Origin: Sandaracinaceae bacterium
GTDB lineage: Bacteria; Myxococcota_A; Polyangia; Polyangiales; Sandaracinaceae
DNA length: 64,000 nucleotides
NCBI GenBank assembly: GCA_019637095.1
Contig: JAHBWG010000004.1
Location: 124,001-188,000 of the forward strand
Direction of reading: 5' to 3'
Part shown: piece by piece, positions 7,469 through 15,130 of the stretch
Layout of the letters: each line of letters begins with the position of its first letter
How positions within the stretch are numbered: the first letter of the stretch is position 1
Made by a program: the position numbers and the translations under genes
Notes under the pieces: generated by a model
What the model saw: only the letters and a program-made list of their open reading frames with translations
What the model was told of the DNA's origin: nothing
Databases searched by the model: none

Positions 7469-9337
7469 TCAGATCAGCGGGTTGATGCGCTCGAGCTCCG
7501 AGCCGCCGGCGTAGCCGTAGCTGCCGACGTTGTAGTAGCCGTACACGAAGATGCCGACCGGGAGCGTCGCGTCGATCGTGTGTGCGCCGGCGGAGACCGG
7601 GCAGGTGACCGCCTGGTAGGTCGTGCCGTCGAGCTCGCCGGCCGTCTCGTAGGTGCAGAGCATCATGAACTCGTCGCCGAGGATGTCCGCGTCGTCGAGG
7701 AGCACCGTCGTGCCGGTCGGCATGCTGACGACCACGTAGTTTGCGCTGAACGTGCTCGGCGTGAGGAACACGTAGCTCTCGCGGTACTGCTGGTAGGGCG
7801 GGAACAGGATCATCGACGGGTCCCCGCCGTGGCCGGGGCGCCAGTCGTCGACCCAGCCCTGGCTCACCATGATCTGCTCGATGCTGACCGGGGCGTCGGC
7901 GCGCATGACGAAGCTGCGCTGCGCGTAGAACTCGCGCCACTGACCCGGCTCGAGGGTGAAGCTCGCGTCGCCACCGGGGAGGTTCGTGGTGATCGTCGTG
8001 CGCGCGCGGTCGGCCATCACGCGGTAGATGTCCGGCTCGGCCCACGCGCGCCCACGCTGCGGCGAGCGCGTGATCACGAAGTCGCGCCCCCACGCGGTCG
8101 TCGGGAAGACCTGCTCCTCGAGGTGCTCGGTGCAGCACCAGCTCTCGGGGCGGCCGCCGGGCGGGGTGGGCACGCCGTCGGTCGCGACCGGCGCGATGCC
8201 GCGCTCGCCGCCGCTGAACACGGCGACCGGCGCGCTCGACTCGACCACGGTGCCCGTCATGTCGCCGGGGATCCCGGTGCTCTCGAGGTTCAGGACGTCG
8301 TAGGGGCCGATGACGCGCTCGATGACGTCGCCGGCGTTGGCGGGGCCGATGCCGAGCCCGTAGTTGTCCCCGATGATCGGGCCGCCGAGCGTGACGCGCA
8401 CGGTGGTGTTCGGGACGGTCCCGACGATCGTGACGTACGAGTGGTCGGGGATGCCGTCGATGTTGCCGACGGGCTCGACCGGGTTCGCGGTCGGCCAGCC
8501 CAGCACGCGGTAGTGGTTGTCGAGCCCGCTCTCCGGCAGGAGCAGCGAGGCGTCGTTCGAGAAGTCCTGGACGATCGGGTTGAACTGGTAGGCGACGACC
8601 GGGTAGTTGCTCTCGATGCGGAACGCGTGCGAGCTCAGCCACGTGCCGCGGTCGTCCGGTCGCGCGGTCATCGGGCCGTCGACCTCGCGCTGACCCAGGA
8701 CGATCTCGAGCACGTCGCGCGGCATCGCGCGGCCCTCGAAGACCTGGCGCTCGACCGGCGCCGTGCCGAGCGGCGCGTCGTTGACGAACACGCGCACCGT
8801 CGCGGTGACGTTCGAGGGGTTCGCGATCGCGACGGCGAAGGGCTGCGCCCACGCGTTCTCGGTGACGAACCCGCGGGACTCGGCGTTGTCGAGGTCGACC
8901 GCCCAGTAGCGGCAGCCGATGTTCGAGCGGTTCGCGACGGCGTCGTCGCATGCGCGCACGCACTCGCCGACCCGGCCGGTCGCACGGCAGAGCTGATCGG
9001 CGGCGCACGTCATCGACGGCGTGTAGCCCGAGCCGTCGGCGTTGCAGACGAACAGGTCGTTGCCGACGCAGCGGTAGTAGTCGGGGCGGCACACGACGCA
9101 GCCCAGGCCCTCTGCGCACACGCGCTCGCCCGTGCACTGCTCGTCGTCGACGCGCTCGCCCCCGACGCAGCGCTGCACGCGCTCACCCGGCCCGCAGTAG
9201 AGCTGTCCGTCCACGCACGGCCCGGCGTCCGTGGCGACGCCGCCGCCGTCTCTCGACGTGTCCGAGCGCACGGCGCAGCCGGCAGCGAAGAGCGCGATCC
9301 CGAGAGAGAGGACGACGAGATGGTACGGCCAGCGCAT
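7469..9337 (-). CDS. Large secreted lipoprotein, IgGFc-binding-protein-like
   Basis: 622 residues. A lipoprotein signal ends at Cys21 (LFAAGC). A short Asp/Gly-rich linker and a cysteine-rich region of about 110 residues follow (many CxxG/Cx5C spacings, such as CVDGQLYCGPGERVQRC). The remaining 450 or so residues are beta-rich, with repeats of the type VVAYQFNP, SSAPVAVFSGG and DAPVSIEQIMVSQG. These resemble the N-terminal domain of IgGFc-binding proteins, common on myxobacterial surfaces. It is probably exposed at the outer membrane and adhesive or structural. No enzyme motif is seen. Confidence 0.8.
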   Translation of the reverse strand: MRWPYHLVVLSLGIALFAAGCAVRSDTSRDGGGVATDAGPCVDGQLYCGPGERVQRCVGGERVDDEQCTGERVCAEGLGCVVCRPDYYRCVGNDLFVCNADGSGYTPSMTCAADQLCRATGRVGECVRACDDAVANRSNIGCRYWAVDLDNAESRGFVTENAWAQPFAVAIANPSNVTATVRVFVNDAPLGTAPVERQVFEGRAMPRDVLEIVLGQREVDGPMTARPDDRGTWLSSHAFRIESNYPVVAYQFNPIVQDFSNDASLLLPESGLDNHYRVLGWPTANPVEPVGNIDGIPDHSYVTIVGTVPNTTVRVTLGGPIIGDNYGLGIGPANAGDVIERVIGPYDVLNLESTGIPGDMTGTVVESSAPVAVFSGGERGIAPVATDGVPTPPGGRPESWCCTEHLEEQVFPTTAWGRDFVITRSPQRGRAWAEPDIYRVMADRARTTITTNLPGGDASFTLEPGQWREFYAQRSFVMRADAPVSIEQIMVSQGWVDDWRPGHGGDPSMILFPPYQQYRESYVFLTPSTFSANYVVVSMPTGTTVLLDDADILGDEFMMLCTYETAGELDGTTYQAVTCPVSAGAHTIDATLPVGIFVYGYYNVGSYGYAGGSELERINPLI

Positions 9338-9394
9338 GTCCGACGGAATACCCGCGGTTCGCGCCGTCTCGCGTGCGTTTTCACAATCGATGCC

Positions 9395-10564
9395 TCACCA
9401 CGCGAGGACGCGCTCCTCGCCGAAGCGCTCGATCAGCCCGTCGACGTGCGCGAGGAGGTGAGCTCGGCGCAGCTCGAGGTGCGCGAGCTGCTCCTCGTCG
9501 AGGAGCGGGCCGAGCGGGTCGGCGTCGAGGCGCTCCGCGAAGCGCGCGACCGAGAGCCGCCGCGCCGCCTCGATCGTCGCGCGGCGGAAGCGCTGCACGC
9601 TCGCGAGCTGCGCGTCGAGGTGCCCGGTGCGCGCGCGGCGCATGGTGAAGCCCGCCGCGTTGTCGAGGAACATCAGGGGGCCGCCGTGCTCGAGCGTTCG
9701 CACGTTCGAGTGGTTCGCGCTCCAGCGATCGCCGTTGTGGATGAGGTAGTCGAACACGATCAGATCGCTGAGCTCCGCCGCGCGGTCCTCGCGATCCGCG
9801 ACGGGGATCGGCGGCACCTCGCGCGCGGCGGCGCCCGCGTCGAACGCCTCGCGCGCGCTCCGGTAGTGCCCTCCCGGCTGGAACGGCGAGACCGGCGCGA
9901 GCGCGTCGTCGAGGCGCAGCCACCGCTCCCATCCGTCGGGGAGCGCGGCCGCGCGCAGCCGCTGCGGGACCCACCAGATCAGCGCGCCGTCGAGCTCGTC
10001 GGTGTCGCGCTCGAGCTCGGCGACGCGCGGGTCGTCGCCGGCCGCGTCCTCGAGCTCGGCCCAGGCGACGCGTCGCCCGACGGACGCGGCCACGCGGCCC
10101 AGGCCGAGCATGCGGTCGAGGTGGTAGGCGGCGATCTCGGCGCGCCAGTTCATCCCCGAGAAGCTCTGGGCAGGCTTGAAGTAGGCGCGCGTTCCGTCCG
10201 CGAGCGTCACGCGGAAGCCCAGGCTCCGGCCGCCGCCGCCGCGCTCCACCGCGGCGAACGGCTCGCTCGCGAGCGCGTCGCGGATCGGCGCGTCGGGCAC
10301 GTCGAAGAAGCGCGCGCCGCGCAGCCGGGGCGGCGGGCGCCCTGCGTCGTGTCCCGCGTCGTGCCCTGCGTCGTGCCCCGCGTCGGCGAGCGTCCCTGCG
10401 CCGGCGCCCGCGTCGGCGGCGAGCGCCGCGGCGGCCTCGTCCCCCACGCGCGGCGCCGCCTTGCGTGCACCGACCGGACCGTGACACGCCGCGCTCGCGG
10501 CGAGCCCGAGCGCGAAACCCCACCGTGTCCACCGAGCCGCACCACCGTCTCTCTGCGTCCGCAC
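9395..10564 (-). CDS. Putative exported FAM20/four-jointed-like kinase lipoprotein
   Basis: 389 residues from GTG 10564. An N-terminal hydrophobic segment ends at Cys27 (imperfect lipobox SAAC), then an Ala/Asp/Gly linker with three GHDA repeats. The body shows the hallmark blocks of FAM20C-type secretory kinases in order: FKPAQ with Lys130, RAEIAAYHLDRMLGLGRV with Glu143, VFDYLIHNGDR with Asp279 (counterpart of NMDRHH), and LMFLDNAAGF with Asp301 (the metal-binding LDNGRGF counterpart). All four key residues are present; the HH after DR is WS. An ATP-dependent phosphotransfer outside the cytoplasm is inferred. The target is unknown. Standard bacterial kinase families do not fit. It is divergent from the glycosidase gene with 59 bases between the starts. 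Confidence 0.72.
   Translation of the reverse strand: MRTQRDGGAARWTRWGFALGLAASAACHGPVGARKAAPRVGDEAAAALAADAGAGAGTLADAGHDAGHDAGHDAGRPPPRLRGARFFDVPDAPIRDALASEPFAAVERGGGGRSLGFRVTLADGTRAYFKPAQSFSGMNWRAEIAAYHLDRMLGLGRVAASVGRRVAWAELEDAAGDDPRVAELERDTDELDGALIWWVPQRLRAAALPDGWERWLRLDDALAPVSPFQPGGHYRSAREAFDAGAAAREVPPIPVADREDRAAELSDLIVFDYLIHNGDRWSANHSNVRTLEHGGPLMFLDNAAGFTMRRARTGHLDAQLASVQRFRRATIEAARRLSVARFAERLDADPLGPLLDEEQLAHLELRRAHLLAHVDGLIERFGEERVLAW
10344..10379. repeat. Three 12-base tandem units encoding GHDA repeats
   Basis: Units GCGTCGTGTCCC, GCGTCGTGCCCT and GCGTCGTGCCCC lie in the lipoprotein linker of the FAM20-like gene, and a fourth partial unit follows. Copy number could vary by slippage without breaking the frame. 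Confidence 0.85.
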
Positions 10565-10623
10565 TCGCGCTCCCGTTCTGGGCGTTCTCGCCCGTAGAGA
10601 GCGGGATCTGCACGGCGCGATCC

Positions 10624-11814
10624 ATGCTTCGTCGCTCGCTCGTGAACCGCGTCGCCCTGCTCGCTGCTGCGTGTGCCCTCGTCCCCGCGCTCGCCGGCGC
10701 GCAGGAGGTCCCTCGCCGCCTCAGCCCGCCCGTCGACTCGTGGTCGGAGCCGACGGCGGGCTTGCGCTACCTGCACCGCACGCACGACGAACCGCGGATC
10801 TCGGTGCACGCGCTCGTGATCGACCTCGAGCGAGAGGGCGTGCGGATCGCAGCGACGCCCGAGCGGCGCCGCTGGGGGACGGTGACCGACTTCGCGCACG
10901 CCGAGGGCGCGGCCGCCGCGATCAACGGGGGCTTCTGGGGGATGTGGCAGCGCCCGAGCGGGGTCACCGCCGGCGGCGGCGCGCTCTGGACGACCTCGGA
11001 GCCCAACGAGGAGTTCGGTCACTTCGCGGTGCTGCGCCACGGACGCGCGGTGGTGAACGGCCCCGGCGAAGGCGAGGACGCGCGGAGCCTCGCGCAGGTC
11101 GCGGAGGCGGTGAGCGGGCGGCCGGTGCTCGTCAGCCGCGGCGCCGTCGACGAGGCGTCGCTCGACGCGTTCGCGACCGCGAACCAACGGCAGCCGCGGA
11201 CGGCGGTGGGCGTCTCGCGCGACGGGCGGCGCGTCGTCTTCGTGGTGAGCGATGGGCGCCAGGGCCACAGCCGCGGGCTCACGCTCTACCAGCTCGCGCG
11301 CACGCTCGTGGAGCTCGGCGCGTGGCGGGCGATCAACCTCGACGGCGGCGGCTCGAGCGTGATGTACGTGCGGGAGGCCGGCGGCATCGTGAGCTCACCG
11401 TCGCCCGGCCGCTGGGTCGCGATGATGGGGCTCGAGCCGTCCGCGAGCGATCGGGTGCGGACGGTGCGCGGCGAGCAGGAGGTCTTCGTGCGCGGCGTGG
11501 AGCGCGAGGTGATGACGCACCTCGCGGTGATCGCGCCGCCGCCCGAGCACGCGGTCGAGGTGCAGGGCGTCGCGAGCGCGCTCGGCGACGACCTCGCCGC
11601 GGATGGGCCGGCGCGCGCGCCGATCTCGCCTGGGCGCGAACCGCTGCGGCTCGGTCGGGCGCGCGAGCTGCTCTATCCCGCCGCGTACGTCGGCGCGCCC
11701 ATGGGCGCGCTCGTGCTCACCGGCTTCGCGCTGCGGCGGGTCAGCTCGCGGAGAGCAGCCCGGCGAGCGTCTTCGGCGACATCTCGTACGTCTGCCCACA
11801 GTAGTCGCACGTGA
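10624..11814 (+). CDS. Exported phosphodiester glycosidase family protein (NAGPA/DUF2233-like)
   Basis: 396 residues from ATG 10624. A signal peptide ends near ALAGAQ (about residue 23). The domain carries the family marks AAAINGGFWGM, TAVGVSRDGRRVVFVV and the active-site-like AINLDGGGSSVMYV. Relatives remove N-acetylglucosamine from phosphodiesters (the uncovering enzyme) or act on cell-wall phosphodiesters in bacteria. A possible membrane helix near the C-terminus (PAAYVGAPMGALVLTGFAL) is followed by a very basic tail. That tail is read antisense through the end of hslO: the two convergent genes overlap by 74 bases, so the tail may be a late addition rather than a functional element. Confidence 0.85.
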   Translation: MLRRSLVNRVALLAAACALVPALAGAQEVPRRLSPPVDSWSEPTAGLRYLHRTHDEPRISVHALVIDLEREGVRIAATPERRRWGTVTDFAHAEGAAAAINGGFWGMWQRPSGVTAGGGALWTTSEPNEEFGHFAVLRHGRAVVNGPGEGEDARSLAQVAEAVSGRPVLVSRGAVDEASLDAFATANQRQPRTAVGVSRDGRRVVFVVSDGRQGHSRGLTLYQLARTLVELGAWRAINLDGGGSSVMYVREAGGIVSSPSPGRWVAMMGLEPSASDRVRTVRGEQEVFVRGVEREVMTHLAVIAPPPEHAVEVQGVASALGDDLAADGPARAPISPGREPLRLGRARELLYPAAYVGAPMGALVLTGFALRRVSSRRAARRASSATSRTSAHSSRT

Positions 11815-12610
11815 TGTGCAGCTGCTCGTCGGAGGTCATCAGCTCGCGGATGTCGTCCTTGGACAGCGTGGCGAGGCTCTCGAGCACGCGCAGCGAGCTG
11901 CAGCGACAGCCGAACCGCAACGCGCCTTCCTGCGTCTGCGCGAAGTCCATCCCGTGGAGGATCTCCGCCATCAGCGTCGCCGGGTCGTCGGCGAGGAGCG
12001 AGAGCACCGCGTCGGGGGTCGAGAAGTCGGCGGCGAGCCGCTCGGTCATGACCGCGAGCGGCGCGCGGCTGACCTCGGGGAGGAGCTGCACGATGTAGCC
12101 GCCGGCGCCGCGCACCGCGCCGTCCTCGAAGCGCGAGGTGACCATCGCGACGCTCGTGATCTGCTCGGAGATCGAGAGGTAGCCCATGAGGGCGCCGCTC
12201 ACCGAGCCGTCGGGGACCTCGACGACGCCCTGGTGGACCGCGCCGGTCGGCAGGGTCCGCATCATCTGCATGAGCGCGCCGGGGCCGAGCGAGATCGACG
12301 CACCGCCCGGGCGCTGGAGCAAGCCGCGCGTGGTTCCGTCGGGGGAGCTGTCGCCGACGATCGTCGCGCGCCCGCCGACGCCGCGCACGATCCCCTGCAC
12401 ACGCAGGGTCGGCGCCATCGTCAGGCGCACCAGGATCGTGCCGGTCACCACGTCCGCGAGGTGGCGCGCGTCGTCACCCTCGGCGCCCTGGGCGAGGATG
12501 CACTGGCGCACCGTGTCGGTCGTTCGAAGCGCGATCACGCGGAACGCCCCGTCGTGGGTGACCGCGGTGGTCGTCCGGTCCGTCGAGGCGGGGGCGTCCA
12601 TGGATCGCAT
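11741..12610 (-). CDS. hslO: Hsp33 redox-regulated chaperone
   Basis: 289 residues from ATG 12610; a second ATG at 12601 is equally possible. The N-terminal holdase domain (VIALRTTDTVRQC, GGRATIVGDSSPDG) leads to a C-terminal redox switch. The four zinc cysteines are Cys235 and Cys237 (GCRCSS) and Cys268 and Cys271 (CDYCG), the family arrangement. Oxidative stress releases zinc and activates holdase function in the cytoplasm. The gene end overlaps the convergent glycosidase gene. It is divergent from the MshEN gene with 60 bases between the starts. Confidence 0.9.
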   Translation of the reverse strand: MRSMDAPASTDRTTTAVTHDGAFRVIALRTTDTVRQCILAQGAEGDDARHLADVVTGTILVRLTMAPTLRVQGIVRGVGGRATIVGDSSPDGTTRGLLQRPGGASISLGPGALMQMMRTLPTGAVHQGVVEVPDGSVSGALMGYLSISEQITSVAMVTSRFEDGAVRGAGGYIVQLLPEVSRAPLAVMTERLAADFSTPDAVLSLLADDPATLMAEILHGMDFAQTQEGALRFGCRCSSLRVLESLATLSKDDIRELMTSDEQLHITCDYCGQTYEMSPKTLAGLLSAS

Positions 12611-12670
12611 TTCATACCCGGCGCGTCCGCGAGGCGCCACGCCCGACGCGTTTCGGCCTATGCTCGCCGC

Positions 12671-13582
12671 ATGGCGGAGCGGTTGCGGCTCGGGGACATG
12701 CTGGTGGTCGCCGGGATGGTCACCGAGGAGCAGGTGCAGGAGGCGCTCGCCGCCCAGCGCAGCACCGGCCAGCGCCTTGGCGAGACGCTCGTGCGGCTCG
12801 GGTACGTCACCGAGGGCCAGATGACCCAGGTGCTCTCGAACCAGCTGTCGATCCCCTGGGTGAATCTGTATCACGTGGACTTCTCCCGCGAGCTGCTCGG
12901 GCTCGTGAGCGCGGAGGTCGCGGAGCGCCAGTGCCTGGTGCCCGTCTACGTGCGCCACGTGCGTCGCCAGGGTGACACCCTCTACGTGGCGATGGAGGAC
13001 CCGCTCAACGTCGCCGCGATGCAGGAGGTCGCCGACGGATCGGGCCTGCCGGTCAAGCCGATGGTCGCCTCGCCGACCGACATCAAGAACGCGATCCGCG
13101 TCTACTACCTGGGGCTCCCGCCGATGCGCGAGACCGAGGAGCCCGCGGCCGAGCCCGCCGTCGACGCACCACCGGCGCCCGTCGCGGAGCCCGTCGCCGT
13201 CGCGCCGTCCGCGCCGCCCGCGCCGCCCGCGCCCGCCGACGCGCCCGCGCCCGAGCCGCCCGCGGTGACCCCGTCCGTTCCGCCCCCCGCCGCGCGGCCG
13301 GGTCCGGGGTTCCTCACGCTCACGCTCCTCGACGGAACGCAGGTCAAGCTCCCTTCCGCCCGCCAGGCCGCAGCGCCCAAGGCCGAGGATCGGCTCACCA
13401 CCCGCGACCTCGTGCACGCCCTCGTCGCGCGCGCGGAGGGCAAGGACGTGCGCGACATCCTGCCCGAGGACTCGTGGGAGCCGCTCGTCGCCGCGTTGCT
13501 GTCGCTCTTGCTGCGCAAGGGCCTGATCGCCGACTGGGAGTTCGTCGACGAGTGGAACAAGCAGCGCAAGAAGGCCGAGTGA
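12671..13582 (+). CDS. MshEN (GspE N-terminal domain) protein with a proline-rich linker
   Basis: 303 residues. About residues 1-150 form the GspE/PilB N-terminal type domain (LGDMLVVAGMVTEEQVQEAL, GQRLGETLVRLGYVTEGQM, LYVAMEDPLN). In many family members this domain binds cyclic di-GMP. An Ala/Pro/Glu-rich linker follows (about residues 152-215), then a small C-terminal domain (FLTLTLLDGTQVKLP; LLRKGLIADWEFVDEW). No ATPase domain is attached. Such stand-alone proteins are frequent in myxobacteria and may regulate motility or secretion in response to a nucleotide; this is inference. It is translationally coupled to the next gene by GTGA. Confidence 0.82.
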   Translation: MAERLRLGDMLVVAGMVTEEQVQEALAAQRSTGQRLGETLVRLGYVTEGQMTQVLSNQLSIPWVNLYHVDFSRELLGLVSAEVAERQCLVPVYVRHVRRQGDTLYVAMEDPLNVAAMQEVADGSGLPVKPMVASPTDIKNAIRVYYLGLPPMRETEEPAAEPAVDAPPAPVAEPVAVAPSAPPAPPAPADAPAPEPPAVTPSVPPPAARPGPGFLTLTLLDGTQVKLPSARQAAAPKAEDRLTTRDLVHALVARAEGKDVRDILPEDSWEPLVAALLSLLLRKGLIADWEFVDEWNKQRKKAE

Positions 13583-14553
13583 GCGCGGTGGGCCGCCTGT
13601 TCGTGACGCGCCGGCTCCCGATCGACGTCCGCGCCGAGACCGCGCCCGAGCTCGACGTCGCCGTGTTCGGCGAGGATCGCGCGCCGACGCGCGCAGAGCT
13701 GATCGACGGTGCTCGAGGATCGCAAGCGATCTTGACGCTCGTGAGCGACCCGGTCGACGGCGCGCTCCTCGACGCGCTGCCGAGCGTGCGGCACGTCGCG
13801 CAGGTCGCCGTCGGGTACGACAACGTCGACGTCGCCGCCTGTCGCGCGCGTGGCGTGCTCGTCACGCACACGCCCGACGTGCTCACCGACGCCACCGCCG
13901 ACCTCACCTGGGCCCTGCTCCTCGCCGTCGCGCGGCGGGTGCGCGAGGGCGAGGCGCTCCTGCGGAGCGGACGCTTCGGCGGCTGGTCGCCGACCATGCT
14001 CCTGGGCGTCGAGCTCGCCGGCCGCACGCTCGGCCTCTACGGCTTCGGCCGCATCGGCCGCGCCGTCGCGCGCCGCGCGCGCGGCTTCGGCATGCGGATC
14101 GTCTACTGCTCGCGCTCCCGCGCGCCGGCCGCGCTCGAGGCGGCGCTCGAGGCCGAGGCGGTCTCGTTCGACGCCCTCCTCTCGCGGAGCGACGTGATCT
14201 CGCTGCACGCGCCGCTGTCCGAGGCCACGCGCGGGCGCTTCGGCGCGGCGGAGCTCGCGGCGATGCGGCCGGGGGCGATCCTCGTGAACACCTCGCGCGG
14301 GCCGCTCGTGGACGAGGCCGCGCTCGCCGCCGCCCTCGCCCGCGGGCACCTGTTCGGCGCGGGCCTCGACGTGTTCGAGCGCGAGCCCGAGGTGCACCCC
14401 GCGCTGCTCGAGCGCGACGACGTGGTGCTGCTGCCGCACCTCGGCAGCGCCACCGAGGCCGCGCGCCAGCGGATGGCGCGCACCGCGCTCACGGACGCGG
14501 TCCGCGTGCTCCTGGGGGAGGCGCCGCGCCACCCGATCCCCGAGCTCTCGTAG
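13579..14553 (+). CDS. D-2-hydroxyacid dehydrogenase (glyoxylate/hydroxypyruvate reductase type)
   Basis: 324 residues from GTG 13579, overlapping the upstream stop; GTG 13588 is an alternative. The NAD(P)-binding motif is GFGRIG (residues 155-160). The catalytic residues are Arg240 (NTSRGPLVDE), Glu269 (EREPEVHP) and His287 (LLPHLGSAT). Family members interconvert 2-keto acids such as glyoxylate or hydroxypyruvate with D-2-hydroxy acids in the cytoplasm. Substrate cannot be told from sequence alone. The neighbouring MshEN gene gives no metabolic clue. Confidence 0.9.
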   Translation: MSAVGRLFVTRRLPIDVRAETAPELDVAVFGEDRAPTRAELIDGARGSQAILTLVSDPVDGALLDALPSVRHVAQVAVGYDNVDVAACRARGVLVTHTPDVLTDATADLTWALLLAVARRVREGEALLRSGRFGGWSPTMLLGVELAGRTLGLYGFGRIGRAVARRARGFGMRIVYCSRSRAPAALEAALEAEAVSFDALLSRSDVISLHAPLSEATRGRFGAAELAAMRPGAILVNTSRGPLVDEAALAAALARGHLFGAGLDVFEREPEVHPALLERDDVVLLPHLGSATEAARQRMARTALTDAVRVLLGEAPRHPIPELS

Positions 14554-14560
14554 ATCGATC

Positions 14561-14573
14561 GCTCGCGGCGAGC
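14561..14573. terminator. Candidate bidirectional terminator hairpin
   Basis: GCTCGC-G-GCGAGC, a perfect inverted repeat in the 26-base gap between two convergent stop codons. No T tract is present. Confidence 0.4.
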
Positions 14574-14579
14574 TGGAGC

Positions 14580-15002
14580 TCAATCGCCGGGGTTCGGGTC
14601 GGTCGAGACGCAGAAGCGGCCGCCGCGCTCGACGTCGACGACCTCGGCGACGACGTCTCCGCCCTCGGCCGTTTCGCGGATGTCGTCCGCGGCGAGGCAG
14701 CGATAGCCATCGTCGACGCGACAGTCGCCGTCCTGTTCGCACGCCGCCATGCACGCGGTGAACGTCAGCCGCGAGGGCTCCGGCCGCCAGCGCACGCACA
14801 GCGCGTCGTTCGGGCAGGTGTCGGCCTCGCAGCCGAAGATCGTGCACGCGCCGCCCGGGCGCGCGCGGTCGCACCGGCGATCGAGGCTGATCGAGCAGTT
14901 GAAGTCCGACGTGCACGAGTCGCCGATCGCCGGCGCGCATGCGGGCAACAGAGCTAGCGCGCACGCGAAGAGGAGCAGAGCGACGGCGGGGGTCGAGCGC
15001 AT
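14580..15002 (-). CDS. Small cysteine-rich lipoprotein
   Basis: 140 residues. The signal peptide ends at Cys22 (LLPAC). After cleavage there are eleven further cysteines spread through the chain (CTSDFNC, RRC, CTIFGCEADTC, ACMAACEQDGDC, YRC, RFC), a pattern of a disulfide-bonded secreted module. It resembles the cysteine-rich part of other myxobacterial lipoproteins such as the one at 7469-9337. No function can be assigned. It is divergent from the transglycosylase gene. Confidence 0.8.
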   Translation of the reverse strand: MRSTPAVALLLFACALALLPACAPAIGDSCTSDFNCSISLDRRCDRARPGGACTIFGCEADTCPNDALCVRWRPEPSRLTFTACMAACEQDGDCRVDDGYRCLAADDIRETAEGGDVVAEVVDVERGGRFCVSTDPNPGD

Positions 15003-15130
15003 CGAGGCGGCGCAGCATAGCGGACGGGCAGGCGGTGGCCAGGCTCGCCTCCGCGGGCTCGCCGTGCGAGGTTCGGGGCGTGGGCTTCGTCCCGGAATCG
15101 CGGCCGGTCCCCGATCGGTTCGTGCAGGCG

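Noticed and set aside
10344-10379. Short direct repeats considered as CRISPR
   Set aside because: 12-base units without spacers, in frame inside a coding linker.
7460-10597. Plus-strand frame of more than 1000 codons over two lipoprotein genes
   Set aside because: No signal peptide or domain; the minus strand has lipoboxes and family motifs.
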